The notes under the pieces: model-generated
Database searches by the model: none
What the model saw: the letters and a program-made list of their open reading frames with translations, nothing else
Told to the model about the DNA's origin: nothing
NCBI RefSeq assembly: GCF_901482695.1
Contig: NZ_LR590484.1
Location: 2,604,001 to 2,668,000, forward strand
Length of the DNA: 64,000 nucleotides
Origin: Sphingobacterium thalpophilum
Lineage (GTDB): Bacteria > Bacteroidota > Bacteroidia > Sphingobacteriales > Sphingobacteriaceae
Direction of reading: 5' to 3'
Made by a program: the position numbers and the translations under genes
Part shown: positions 44,673-53,068 of the stretch, in pieces
How the letters are laid out: each line of letters begins with the position of its first letter
Position numbering within the stretch: position 1 is the stretch's first letter

Positions 44673-45959
44673 TTAGCGATTTGCAAATTCAACGTAGTCA
44701 CGTTCTGTATGGCCAACGTATACTTGTCTAGGACGACCGATCGGCTCTTTGTTCTCACGCATCTCTTTCCATTGCGCGATCCATCCCGGAAGACGGCCTA
44801 ACGCAAATAATACAGTGAACATATCCGCTTTGAACCCTAATGCACGATAGATGATACCCGAATAGAAATCAACGTTTGGATATAATTTTCTGTCGATGAA
44901 ATACTGATCGTTCAATGCCGCTTCTTCTAGTTTTTTAGCGATATCCAATACAGGATCCTGAACACCTAGTTTTTCCAGAATATCGTCACATGCTTTTTTG
45001 ATGATCTTGGCACGTGGATCAAAGTTTTTGTACACACGATGTCCAAATCCCATCAGACGGAAAGGATCGTTTTTATCTTTGGCTTTCGCCAGGTACTTTT
45101 CAGCGTCGCCACCGTCATTTTTGATTGCTTCAAGCATTTCGATCACTGCCTGGTTTGCACCACCGTGCAATGGACCCCATAAGGCATTGATACCGGAAGC
45201 AACAGAAGCATAAAGGTTGGCATTTGAAGAGCCTACGATACGTACAGTGGATGTCGAACAGTTCTGCTCATGGTCAGCATGCAGAATAAGTAGTTTGTGC
45301 ATGGCATCGATAACGACTGGATCGAATGTTTTTTCATCGTTCACTTCGCCGAATAGCATGTTTAGGAAGTTGTCGATGTAACCTAAGTTGTTTTTAGGGT
45401 ATACAACTGGATGGCCCAAAGATTTCTTTTGGATCCATGATACGATAGTCGGCATCTTAGCCAGTAAATTGATGATCGTCTGATCTTCTTCTTCGTCTGT
45501 TAAATTAGGATTTAAAGATTCAGGATAAAATGCAGATAGTGCACCGACCAGGCAGGACAGCTGTCCCATAGGGTGGGATTTAGATGGGAATCCGGCGAAG
45601 AAATTTTTCATGTCTTCGTGGATCATCATTTGTTTTTTGATGTCAGCTCTGAATTTTTCGAGCACCTCTTTTTTCGGAAGCTCTCCATAGATCAATAGAT
45701 AAGCTACTTCTAAGAAAGTGGATTTTTCTGCTAATTGCTCGATAGGATAACCTCTATATCTCAATATTCCTTTTTCGCCGTCTAGGAAGGTAATCGCACT
45801 TTTAGTGGCGCCCGTATTTTTGTATCCCGGGTCTAAGGTAATAAATCCGCTTTGATCTCTTAATTTGGAAATATCAACTGCTTTTTCATTTTCAGTACCG
45901 ACAATGACTGGAAGGTCATAAGAAGTGCCGTCTAAATTTATAGATGCTTTATCTGACAT
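44673..45959 (-). CDS. gltA: Citrate synthase (type II)
   Basis: 428 residues. The active-site regions are all present: LYLIYGELP-type hinge, HADHEQNCSTSTVRIVGSSNANLYASVASGINALWGPLHGGANQAV (oxaloacetate histidines), FGHRVYKNFDPRAKIIK and the C-terminal aspartate region VDFYSGIIYRALG. It condenses acetyl-CoA and oxaloacetate to citrate, opening the TCA cycle in the cytosol. The length and N-terminal domain match the hexameric, NADH-sensitive type II enzymes. Confidence 0.96.
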   Translation of the reverse strand: MSDKASINLDGTSYDLPVIVGTENEKAVDISKLRDQSGFITLDPGYKNTGATKSAITFLDGEKGILRYRGYPIEQLAEKSTFLEVAYLLIYGELPKKEVLEKFRADIKKQMMIHEDMKNFFAGFPSKSHPMGQLSCLVGALSAFYPESLNPNLTDEEEDQTIINLLAKMPTIVSWIQKKSLGHPVVYPKNNLGYIDNFLNMLFGEVNDEKTFDPVVIDAMHKLLILHADHEQNCSTSTVRIVGSSNANLYASVASGINALWGPLHGGANQAVIEMLEAIKNDGGDAEKYLAKAKDKNDPFRLMGFGHRVYKNFDPRAKIIKKACDDILEKLGVQDPVLDIAKKLEEAALNDQYFIDRKLYPNVDFYSGIIYRALGFKADMFTVLFALGRLPGWIAQWKEMRENKEPIGRPRQVYVGHTERDYVEFANR

Positions 45960-46001
45960 GTTTATATATTATCTTATATCTGATTTGTTATGCTAATCTC
46001 A

Positions 46002-46009
46002 CAAATTTA
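46002..46009 (-). promoter_or_regulatory. -7 element of the gltA promoter
   Basis: The minus strand reads TAAATTTG, an exact match, 42 bp before the gltA ATG. The -33 box is not obvious. Confidence 0.5.
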
Positions 46010-46148
46010 ACTATTTGAGATTTAAAATCGAAAGTTCTTTTCGAATTAAAATGACATGATTCCGTCATTTTGGATAATATCGACTAAATATTTACTCATA
46101 TCAGCAAAGAATTTATTCAAATTTAACATTAACTTATTATGCTAAATA

Positions 46149-46394
46149 TCAGTCAGTTTTTCGTTGGGCGACCTTTCCTTTGTCCTCATATCGGCCATTT
46201 TTGCCTGATCCAAAGAAGGGGATAACGACAAAGCAGACCAAGATAATGGACGTTAAGGTAAGAATACCTGTTGTCCAGAGGATTTTGCTGAAATTCTCAG
46301 CGTCCAGCAAGCGGATTCCCCATAAGCCCAGCAGAAAATATGTGGCGACAAATAGGATAACCAGAGTGAATAATATACCGAAGATGTATTTCAT
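46149..46394 (-). CDS. Small two-helix membrane protein of unknown function
   Basis: 81 residues. Two transmembrane helices (about 4-25 and 40-62), separated by a short loop (GIRLLDAENFSK), are followed by a charged cytoplasmic tail. I do not recognise a family. It starts 6 bp after the SPFH gene stop, so it belongs to that operon and probably acts with it at the membrane. Confidence 0.7.
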   Translation of the reverse strand: MKYIFGILFTLVILFVATYFLLGLWGIRLLDAENFSKILWTTGILTLTSIILVCFVVIPFFGSGKNGRYEDKGKVAQRKTD

Positions 46395-46400
46395 ATGATA

Positions 46401-47408
46401 TTATATTTTATTTAAGATCTGTTTTTTGAGGGTATCAAACTCCTCCTGAGTGATGATATTTTCGCGTAGCAGCAACTGTAGTTTTTGCAGTTTTTCGACA
46501 AAGTCTCCTTCTTGTTGGATGCTGTCTTTGATCTGGTCTTTTTCCAGGTTGAACTGCTTGCCCAATTCCATGCCCACCCCCAGTTGGGCACCTACTCCTG
46601 CCAGCCCGCCTTCATTTTTGGCTGCATCCCGAAGTGCACGCAATTTTTCGAGCTCCACATAGCTGAGGCCCGCCTGTGAAGCCGCCTGATTTTGGGTGCT
46701 CAGGTCAGCAATTTCACCAATGCGGCGCTGGGTGTTAGTGTCAAACTGAGTACCTAGGATCTTGAAGTCCGTGATGTGCAGACCAAGGTCTTTGAATTCG
46801 TGTTCGATCGCGGTTTTTATGTCGGCAGACAGACTTGAGAGTTGGCTGTCAATTTCATTATACCCCAGTTTTTTCTGTCCGATGCTGCTGATGATCTGCT
46901 GCGGAATGCGGTTGTTGATAATCTCCTGAATGGCCGCGGTGTCGACTGTATATTGATTGGCGACAATATTCGTGTAGAAATGTACAGGATCTGTGATGAG
47001 GTAGGAAAAAGTACCGTTAAGCCCCAGTTCTACAGGAAGGTTGTACTGAGGATCGATATATTTTATCGGGTTTCCTGTTCCCCAGGACTGGTTGACGATC
47101 GCTGCTGTACGGAAAAAATATATATATAGTTTGTGCTCCGACTCAAAGTTTTGCCTGAGCCTCGCCAGCGTTGTAAAAAACGGATGATTGTCCGTTTCTA
47201 AGTTGTATGTTCCCGGCTCGGTGAGCAGGTCTTCACTCTTTCCTTCGTAGACCAGAATACAGCCTTGCCCGGGAGCGAGAATCAGCTTGCTGGAGTTTTT
47301 GATCTCATTTCTTTCGGATGGAAATTTATACCATAATAATCGCGGGTCCTGATTTTTCCACTCAATGACCTCAGATAGCTGGTTGTTAAAAAGATTGAAT
47401 AGTCCCAT
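46401..47408 (-). CDS. SPFH-domain protein with C-terminal SHOCT domain (YdjI/virion-core-like)
   Basis: 335 residues. The N-terminus WKNQDPRLLWYKFPSERNEIKNSSKLILAPGQGCILVYEGK is typical of the YdjI-type SPFH proteins, and the band-7-like core extends to about residue 230. A helix-rich linker follows, then a SHOCT domain near the C-terminus (LQLLLRENIITQEEFDTLKKQIL). No transmembrane segment is evident, so it is a peripheral scaffold. Relatives in Bacillus (YdjI) localise stress proteins to the membrane. Its zinc-ribbon neighbour is encoded 5 bp upstream. Confidence 0.8.
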   Translation of the reverse strand: MGLFNLFNNQLSEVIEWKNQDPRLLWYKFPSERNEIKNSSKLILAPGQGCILVYEGKSEDLLTEPGTYNLETDNHPFFTTLARLRQNFESEHKLYIYFFRTAAIVNQSWGTGNPIKYIDPQYNLPVELGLNGTFSYLITDPVHFYTNIVANQYTVDTAAIQEIINNRIPQQIISSIGQKKLGYNEIDSQLSSLSADIKTAIEHEFKDLGLHITDFKILGTQFDTNTQRRIGEIADLSTQNQAASQAGLSYVELEKLRALRDAAKNEGGLAGVGAQLGVGMELGKQFNLEKDQIKDSIQQEGDFVEKLQKLQLLLRENIITQEEFDTLKKQILNKI

Positions 47409-47413
47409 AATAT

Positions 47414-48784
47414 TTAATTTATTGCGTCGAATTTGGGATTGTACCCTTCGAATTTATTGATTTGTTTGCCGCTTTGGTCAAAATAATAGTAGTCGCTGGA
47501 GCCTTTGACAATAAAGCCGTCTTTAAGCAGGCTGCCCTCGTCATCAATATACTTAAGTTCGGTCGGTATGGTCTGCTGTATGCGGCCTGTAGCGGCATCC
47601 AACAGCTGGAGCTGAAAAGGATCATCTTCCGCCGGTGTCGGTTTGTAGGCGATCAGCAGTGTTTTTTCATTGTAAGTAACGACCTTCGGCTGGAAGTAAA
47701 GCCGTCCCGGCGTCAGGTCGTTAAAGCTGAGCAGACGGGCACCCTTAAATTGCCAGGGATTGATCAGTACCTTTTTGTAGGGATCACGGTCCGTGAATAT
47801 GCCCGATCCACCAAAGTCTTTATCCCAGGAAAAGCGTGGGCTGTCTTTTGGAAATCCATATTGATACTGATACCTGTATTGAATCAGCTGTATTTTCTCC
47901 TCCGGATAATAGCTGGATTTACTTGAAAACGTAAAGCCGGTTTTTGTTGTAGCATTTGGAAGTTTTTTCCGTCGCTCGTCGTAAAGCTGCTTATCAGGTA
48001 TGGCTTTGTTGATCAGTGGATAATACGCCAGATTTTGTCCCTCATTATTGACGATCTGATAAGCCGAGCCGTAATCCGCATATTTAAACTCTACTTTGGC
48101 AATGCCAGTACTCAGGGCTGGCGCTGCCTTGACATAGTCCTCCAGCACACTCTTATAGGTCAGGGTCGATCGATCCAGCTGATAAATATATTTGGATTTA
48201 ACAATAATATACAGATTCTGGTCTTCAAAGACCCGTAGTTGCACATCGCTGCTTGACAATTTGACCGGACTTTCCATCAAGGCTTTTACCCATTCTTTTT
48301 TGCCGGTCTTGGGATCAAACAGTCCTATATATACCTTATTGTCTCTACCTTCGTCGTGCATTGTGCGGAAGGTCCCTACATTGCCTACCAGTACCACGTG
48401 CGGTACGTTGTTCTTATCCAAAAATAAGGTGTTGCTCGCGTAGTTCCATTCCAGCGGATCCGTTTTTTCCGGCTCTTTCTTTTGGTTCGAAGGGCTGTAA
48501 GCCGAGTACGCTGGTTCGGATTTTTTGCTGAATATACCGCTGAGCACATTGATAAAAAACAGCAGCGCAACAAACCCGACGACAGCGAGCACAATGATGC
48601 GGAGGGCTTTGGACTGGTCCGGATGAGGACGTGGATAGTTATAGTTGTGGTTGATATTGATGTCGTCGCTATCCAGAAAGAATTCTGTGCCACAGCTGTT
48701 ACATTTATAGTAATCCGGGCGCAGCGTGGTGACTTTAATACTGCCACAGTGGGGGCATTTGATCGCTTTGATGTTCTTGGCCAT
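47414..48784 (-). CDS. Zinc-ribbon membrane protein with beta-propeller-like extracytoplasmic domain
   Basis: 456 residues. A zinc ribbon, with Cys10, Cys13, Cys28 and Cys31 (CPHC...CNSC), is on the cytoplasmic side of one transmembrane helix (about 61-82). The rest is periplasmic and beta-rich, with repeats such as KVYIGLFDPKTGKKEWVKAL and LQLLDAATGRIQQ that look like PQQ/WD propeller blades. I know no defined function. As first gene of a three-gene unit with an SPFH scaffold it could be a sensor or envelope-stress component, which is inference only. Confidence 0.65.
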   Translation of the reverse strand: MAKNIKAIKCPHCGSIKVTTLRPDYYKCNSCGTEFFLDSDDININHNYNYPRPHPDQSKALRIIVLAVVGFVALLFFINVLSGIFSKKSEPAYSAYSPSNQKKEPEKTDPLEWNYASNTLFLDKNNVPHVVLVGNVGTFRTMHDEGRDNKVYIGLFDPKTGKKEWVKALMESPVKLSSSDVQLRVFEDQNLYIIVKSKYIYQLDRSTLTYKSVLEDYVKAAPALSTGIAKVEFKYADYGSAYQIVNNEGQNLAYYPLINKAIPDKQLYDERRKKLPNATTKTGFTFSSKSSYYPEEKIQLIQYRYQYQYGFPKDSPRFSWDKDFGGSGIFTDRDPYKKVLINPWQFKGARLLSFNDLTPGRLYFQPKVVTYNEKTLLIAYKPTPAEDDPFQLQLLDAATGRIQQTIPTELKYIDDEGSLLKDGFIVKGSSDYYYFDQSGKQINKFEGYNPKFDAIN

Positions 48785-48890
48785 TTACTTTACTTGTATT
48801 TATCGATTCAGCCTGATCTCAGATTCTTTATTATATGGAATAACTGCAGTAATCCCTTCATTCTGATGACTGACTATGATTTCTGTCGCT

Positions 48891-48922
48891 GAAAGTTAGA
48901 ATAAAAATAAACGTATTACAAA
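48891..48922 (-). promoter_or_regulatory. Promoter of the zinc-ribbon/SPFH operon
   Basis: On the minus strand TTTG (48919-48922), a 20-bp spacer and TAACTTTC (48891-48898). This is a Bacteroidota promoter with one mismatch in the -7 box. The leader would be about 100 nt. Confidence 0.5.
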
Positions 48923-49049
48923 TTTTCGGCCAGCCAACTCATATTCGTGGCCCGTGAGTTTAAATACGCATGAAATGAGCAGGTTGTTTTTTCCACAGCG
49001 TAGAGACGCGATACGATTTTGATCATCAATGAAAAAAAAGAAAAATAGT

Positions 49050-49079
49050 TTTGATATTTACGAATTATTCGTAGATTAG
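49050..49079 (+). promoter_or_regulatory. blaI promoter with internal BlaI operator
   Basis: TTTG (49050-49053), an 18-bp spacer and TAGATTAG (49072-49079). Inside the spacer and overlapping the -7 box is the perfect palindrome TACGAAT-T-ATTCGTA (49059-49073). A BlaI dimer there would block polymerase, giving autorepression. Confidence 0.65.
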
Positions 49080-49107
49080 TGAAAGATTAGTAATTGGAAG
49101 ATACACA

Positions 49108-49473
49108 ATGGAAAAATTAACAGCACAGGAAGAGCAGGCAATGCAATCCATATGGGCGCTCAACGGAGGTTTTATCAAAGAGATACTGGACAACATCAAA
49201 GGCGAGAAGATGCCTTATACCACATTGGCTTCTACCGTCAAGAATTTAGAGCGCAAGGACTTTGTGAAAGCGGTAAGGTATGCGAATGCCAAGCGTTATG
49301 AGCCTATTGTCAGCGAACAGGATTACAAAGCAAAGTTCATGAATTCCTTTGTGGGCGATTATTTTAAAAACTCGTATAAGGAGATGGTTTCTTTTTTTGT
49401 AAAGGAAGAAAAGTTGACCGCGGATGAGCTCAAGGAGATAATGGATATGATCAAAGACACTAAATCCAAATAG
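49108..49473 (+). CDS. BlaI/MecI/CopY-family transcriptional repressor
   Basis: 121 residues with a winged helix-turn-helix (LTAQEEQAMQSIWAL to YTTLASTVKNLERKDFVKAVRYANAKRYEP) and a C-terminal dimerisation helix bundle (SFFVKEEKLTADELKEIMDMI). BlaI-type repressors bind palindromic operators and are cleaved when a BlaR1-type membrane peptidase signals. The peptidase gene begins 1 bp after this one. The palindrome at 49059-49073 is the probable operator. No beta-lactamase gene is present, so the controlled stress is unknown. Confidence 0.92.
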   Translation: MEKLTAQEEQAMQSIWALNGGFIKEILDNIKGEKMPYTTLASTVKNLERKDFVKAVRYANAKRYEPIVSEQDYKAKFMNSFVGDYFKNSYKEMVSFFVKEEKLTADELKEIMDMIKDTKSK

Positions 49474-49474
49474 A

Positions 49475-51481
49475 ATGGAAAGCTTACTGACCTACATCCT
49501 ACAAGTCAATCTTTTGCTTGCGATGATCTACATCGGTTATACTGGACTCCTGAAGAGGTTGACGTTCTATACCTTGAATAGAGCCTATTTTTTGATCGGG
49601 GGCATATTTGCTTTCGTGTATCCCTTTTTGGATCTTAGGTCTCTTTTGCTGCAGCGCGGGCTGGATATGGGCGTGGTCGGTGAGCAGATTTCATTCTATA
49701 TCACAAAGCCGGAGGTACAGGACAGATTGACGCTGGCCGGGCTCATAGAAATCGTTTTTATGGTAGGCGCAGTTATACTGCTGTTGAAATTTCTATTGCA
49801 GCTCATGAGCTTACTGCGGATTCATATGCATTCTACAGCAGACCAATGGCGGACTTATTTTTTCCGGAACGTATTGATTCCTATCGTTCCCTTTTCCTTC
49901 CTGAATAAAATCTATGTCAACAAGCAGCAGCATCTGGACGCGGAGCTGCACGATATTTTTAAGCATGAGGATATTCATGTGAAAGGCCTTCACAGTGTGG
50001 ATATTTTATTGTTTGAAATGATATTGGTGTGTTGTTGGTACAATCCTTTCGTCTGGCTGCTGCGCAGGGCCATTCGCCAAAATTTGGAGTTCCTGACTGA
50101 TCAACGGGTGCTCGATAAAGGAATTGACCGCCAAACGTACCAATATAGCCTATTGAATGTGTCCAAAAAGGGCACTTCAATAGGATTGAGCAATCAATTT
50201 AATTTTAAACTATTAAAACGTCGCATTATGATGATGAATAAAAAAAGGTCGTCCAAAATAGAGTTGAGCAAGTATGGCTTTCTACTCCCGTTGTTTCTGC
50301 TTGCAGGAGCCGCATTCACGGTCAGCAGGGCGGAGCATAGCATCGAAGGGGTAGTCAGGCAGGCGAATGAAACCCCACTGATTGCGCTGCCCCAGGTGAA
50401 TCCATTGGATTCTTTGCCTGACAGGTTGCCCGCTCACACTGGAACGCTACAAAAAAAGGAGCCGGCCGCAGATACGGTGAAGAATGATGCCGTTCGTCAT
50501 GTTGCTGGAGAAAATAACGATAAAGCGAGCGGATTAAAGTTAGTTGGTTTGGCTGGTCATGATCCCTTGCTGATGCTGGATAATGTGGTGATCGACAGAG
50601 AAAAGTTGAATGCGCTGGACCCGAATACAATTGAATCCATATCGGTTCTGAAAGATAAATCGGCAACTGCCATATATGGCGAGAAAGGTGAAAAGGGAGT
50701 CGTCTTGATTACAACGAAGACCGGCAAAAGTGCTGCTGCCGGCAGCGTGCATGGTAAGGTTTCGGGCCTTTTCCTTCAGAGCGATTCTACGCGTACGACA
50801 AAGGTGAAAACCGTAGGCATACCTACTAACGTTCTATATGTCATCGATGGTGTGAAAGCAAGTCCGGAGGAAATAAAAGAGCTGTCTCCCAACGATATTG
50901 AACATATACATGTTATTAAGGATGCTACCGCACAGGTAAAATATGGTCGGGACGGCAAAAATGGCGTCATCGAAGTAACGACAAAGAAATGGGCCAGACA
51001 ACATCCGGATAAAGCCGGTAAAAGCGATAGCCGATTGCATACTGAAGGTAAGACCGCGGAAGATGTGGTGAAAGTAATCGGCTATAAAAAAAATGACGAA
51101 GGAGATAAAGGTGGTACAGTGACAGTGGAGGGAAGACCCGGGACCGCGATGAACACTGGTGCTGCAGCTCCATTTGCTGCGAAAACAGCCAAAGGCGTGT
51201 TCGTCTCGCCGGGAAAGGAAGGCAAGACCGTATGGCTTGGCAGGCAATCTGCAATAGGGAAGCCATTGATCGTGGTCGATGGCAAGGTGGAGTCCGTGAA
51301 ATTAGATGATCTCAAACCTTCGGATATCCAGTCGGTGGAGGTGCTTAAAGACGGGGCTGCGACAGCGCGATTTGGTGCAGCTGGCGATAAGGGTGTTATT
51401 ATGGTCACCACGAAGAAAAAAGCTGCCGGGATAAAAAAAGCAGAAGAAGCTGCTGAAACTTTGGATGGGAAGACAAAGTAA
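49475..51481 (+). CDS. M56 (BlaR1-type) membrane metallopeptidase with three SusC-plug-like repeats
   Basis: 668 residues. The N-terminal part has about four transmembrane helices and the zinc site HEDIH (164-168), followed by NPFVWLLRRAIRQNLEFLTDQ, the usual second M56 motif. A further hydrophobic segment (about 268-284) crosses the membrane. The periplasmic region carries three repeats resembling the SusC plug core, at about 363-416, 453-505 and 597-648, each with a DG or DN turn, IxxIxVLKDxxAxxxYG and GVIxVTTKK. The pattern occurs in Bacteroidota M56 proteins. It would cleave or inactivate the BlaI-like repressor in response to a signal sensed by those repeats. Confidence 0.88.
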   Translation: MESLLTYILQVNLLLAMIYIGYTGLLKRLTFYTLNRAYFLIGGIFAFVYPFLDLRSLLLQRGLDMGVVGEQISFYITKPEVQDRLTLAGLIEIVFMVGAVILLLKFLLQLMSLLRIHMHSTADQWRTYFFRNVLIPIVPFSFLNKIYVNKQQHLDAELHDIFKHEDIHVKGLHSVDILLFEMILVCCWYNPFVWLLRRAIRQNLEFLTDQRVLDKGIDRQTYQYSLLNVSKKGTSIGLSNQFNFKLLKRRIMMMNKKRSSKIELSKYGFLLPLFLLAGAAFTVSRAEHSIEGVVRQANETPLIALPQVNPLDSLPDRLPAHTGTLQKKEPAADTVKNDAVRHVAGENNDKASGLKLVGLAGHDPLLMLDNVVIDREKLNALDPNTIESISVLKDKSATAIYGEKGEKGVVLITTKTGKSAAAGSVHGKVSGLFLQSDSTRTTKVKTVGIPTNVLYVIDGVKASPEEIKELSPNDIEHIHVIKDATAQVKYGRDGKNGVIEVTTKKWARQHPDKAGKSDSRLHTEGKTAEDVVKVIGYKKNDEGDKGGTVTVEGRPGTAMNTGAAAPFAAKTAKGVFVSPGKEGKTVWLGRQSAIGKPLIVVDGKVESVKLDDLKPSDIQSVEVLKDGAATARFGAAGDKGVIMVTTKKKAAGIKKAEEAAETLDGKTK

Positions 51482-51563
51482 ACGGTCAAAACCGAACTCG
51501 ACACAGCAATAAGACCTGCTGCCGGCGTCAAGGGCGATAAAAGGTAGTAGCCAATCTAGATAC

Positions 51564-51593
51564 AAGTAAGAGAGGCTTATCCCTCTCTTACTT
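51564..51593. terminator. 12-bp hairpin between the M56 gene and pth
   Basis: AAGTAAGAGAGG (51564-51575) pairs perfectly with CCTCTCTTACTT (51582-51593) around a 6-nt loop. It overlaps the last bases of the convergent pth gene. No strong T-run follows on either strand. Confidence 0.55.
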
Positions 51594-52151
51594 TGTATTT
51601 AGATTGGTCATGGTCAGCTCAATCCCGATGTTGACAAAACTCTGGATCATTTTTACCGCATGATCAATTAATGCTGGTAATTCTGCCTGCTCTTCTTTGT
51701 CAAAAGGTCCCAGCACATAATCCACCTGTCTGCCTTTGGGGTAATTATCGCCGATACCAAAGCGCAGCCGTGGATACACCTGGCCACCACACAGTTGCTC
51801 GATGGATTTAAGACCGTTGTGGCCCGCACTGCTGCCCTTGGGCTTCATCCGTAATGAACCAAATGGAATGGCCAGGTCGTCCACGACGACCAGCACATGC
51901 TGAATGGGAACTTTGCACTGCTGCATATAATAATTGACCGCTTTGCCGCTTAAATTCATATAGGTGGTCGGCTTAATAACCGTGACGTTGTGTCCCCTTT
52001 GTTTAAATTCACTGTAATACGCCAGTTTTAATAACGAGAAACTGGCGCCAGCTTGTCTGACAAGCTCATCGGCTACCATAAAACCGATGTTATGTCTCGT
52101 ATCGGCATATTCACTGCCAATGTTGCCCAATCCGACGATGAGGAAGTTCAT
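51588..52151 (-). CDS. pth: Aminoacyl-tRNA hydrolase (peptidyl-tRNA hydrolase)
   Basis: 187 residues with the Pth signatures GLGNIGSEYADTRHNIGFM (catalytic His20) and KPTTYMNLSGKAV, then VVVDDLAIPFGSLRMKPKGSSAGHNGLKSI. It releases tRNA from peptidyl-tRNAs that drop off the ribosome and is essential in most bacteria. It lies downstream of rplY on the same strand, but a terminator lies between them. Confidence 0.96.
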   Translation of the reverse strand: MNFLIVGLGNIGSEYADTRHNIGFMVADELVRQAGASFSLLKLAYYSEFKQRGHNVTVIKPTTYMNLSGKAVNYYMQQCKVPIQHVLVVVDDLAIPFGSLRMKPKGSSAGHNGLKSIEQLCGGQVYPRLRFGIGDNYPKGRQVDYVLGPFDKEEQAELPALIDHAVKMIQSFVNIGIELTMTNLNTK

Positions 52152-52283
52152 ATAGTTTAATTATTTTATCCTTATTGTTTAACGTATTCCTAAGCCGGTG
52201 GTGTTCACGGCTCCGGGCTACGGTCTGCTGCATATTGTCCCGAAAAGAGTAATCCAAGGTATAAAAATAGAAATTTAAATAAA

Positions 52284-52310
52284 CAAAAAAGCACCGAATT
52301 TCGGTGCTTT
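52284..52310 (-). terminator. Intrinsic terminator of rplY
   Basis: The minus strand forms AAAGCACCGA/TCGGTGCTTT with a 3-nt loop, followed by a T-run (TTTTTTGTTT). A textbook terminator 27 bp after the rplY stop. Confidence 0.9.
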
Positions 52311-52337
52311 CTGTAGTATTTGAAAATCTTGTCCAGA

Positions 52338-52934
52338 TTATTTTTTACCACCTTTAGCTGCTTTAGCTGCTTCTTGTTCAGCTTGACGCAATGCACGTGA
52401 CATGATTACGGATACGATAGTATCATCAGCGTTGTTTAATACTTTTGCATTTTCCAGCTGAACCTGAGCCACACGGTATGATTTACCAACTTCTAAGGAT
52501 TCCATTGGTACCTCGATTTCTTGTGGCAAGTTTGCAGGTAATGCTTTTACGCGCAATTTACGCAATTTTTGAACTAGTTTACCCCCCATTTTAACGCCTG
52601 GAGAAGTTCCTGTCAATTTGATAGGAATATTTAATGATACTTCTTTGTCATCAAATAATTCCAAAAAGTCAACGTGAGTAACCTGGTCAGTCAATGGGTG
52701 GAATTGTGCGTCTTGAACGATAGCTCTTTTTGTCTGTCCGTCGATGTTTAAGTCAATGAAGATAACATCAGCCGTATAAAGAACTGCTTTCAAATCAGCT
52801 GCGGATACAGAAAGAGCGGTTTGTTCTTTACCTCCGTAAAGCACTGCCGGTACTAAACCTTGGTAACGCAATTCTTTTGCATCTCTTTTCCCTACGTTCT
52901 GTCTTACAGAACCGCTAATAGCAATTGATTTCAT
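52338..52934 (-). CDS. rplY: 50S ribosomal protein L25 (Ctc type)
   Basis: 198 residues. The N-terminal L25 domain (SGSVRQNVGKRDAKELRYQGLVPAVLYGG) binds 5S rRNA, and the beta-rich TL5/CTC extension follows (DKEVSLNIPIKLTGTSPGVKMGGKLVQKLRKLRVKALP). The lysine/alanine-rich tail (EAAKAAKGGKK) is typical of the long Bacteroidota form. It has its own strong promoter, so it is transcribed independently of prs upstream. Confidence 0.95.
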   Translation of the reverse strand: MKSIAISGSVRQNVGKRDAKELRYQGLVPAVLYGGKEQTALSVSAADLKAVLYTADVIFIDLNIDGQTKRAIVQDAQFHPLTDQVTHVDFLELFDDKEVSLNIPIKLTGTSPGVKMGGKLVQKLRKLRVKALPANLPQEIEVPMESLEVGKSYRVAQVQLENAKVLNNADDTIVSVIMSRALRQAEQEAAKAAKGGKK

Positions 52935-53001
52935 TTTTTAAAATTGTTTTTAAATGGTGGATGAACTATTCCATCCGTTAAATTTCTATAAATTTGAGGT
53001 G

Positions 53002-53031
53002 CAAAGATAGTATATAAATTTAAAAAGCAAA
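53002..53031 (-). promoter_or_regulatory. Promoter of rplY
   Basis: On the minus strand TTTG (53028-53031), an 18-bp spacer and TATCTTTG (53002-53009), followed by CACC. This is a full Bacteroidota consensus promoter, 68 bp upstream of the ATG. Confidence 0.78.
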
Positions 53032-53068
53032 AATTAAAAATTGTATACTCCTTGCCAGGCCCCGTGTT

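Larger units (their letters stand above)
48785..49107. other. Divergent regulatory region between the zinc-ribbon gene and blaI
   Basis: No credible coding frame. It holds a minus-strand promoter (48891-48922), an inverted repeat AACTCA/TGAGTT around 48940-48960, and the blaI promoter with an overlapping palindromic operator (49050-49079). Confidence 0.5.

Noticed and set aside
50834..51247. Antisense frames over the repeat region of the M56 gene
   Set aside because: They follow the repeat structure of the sense gene and have no start context or domain, so they are shadows.
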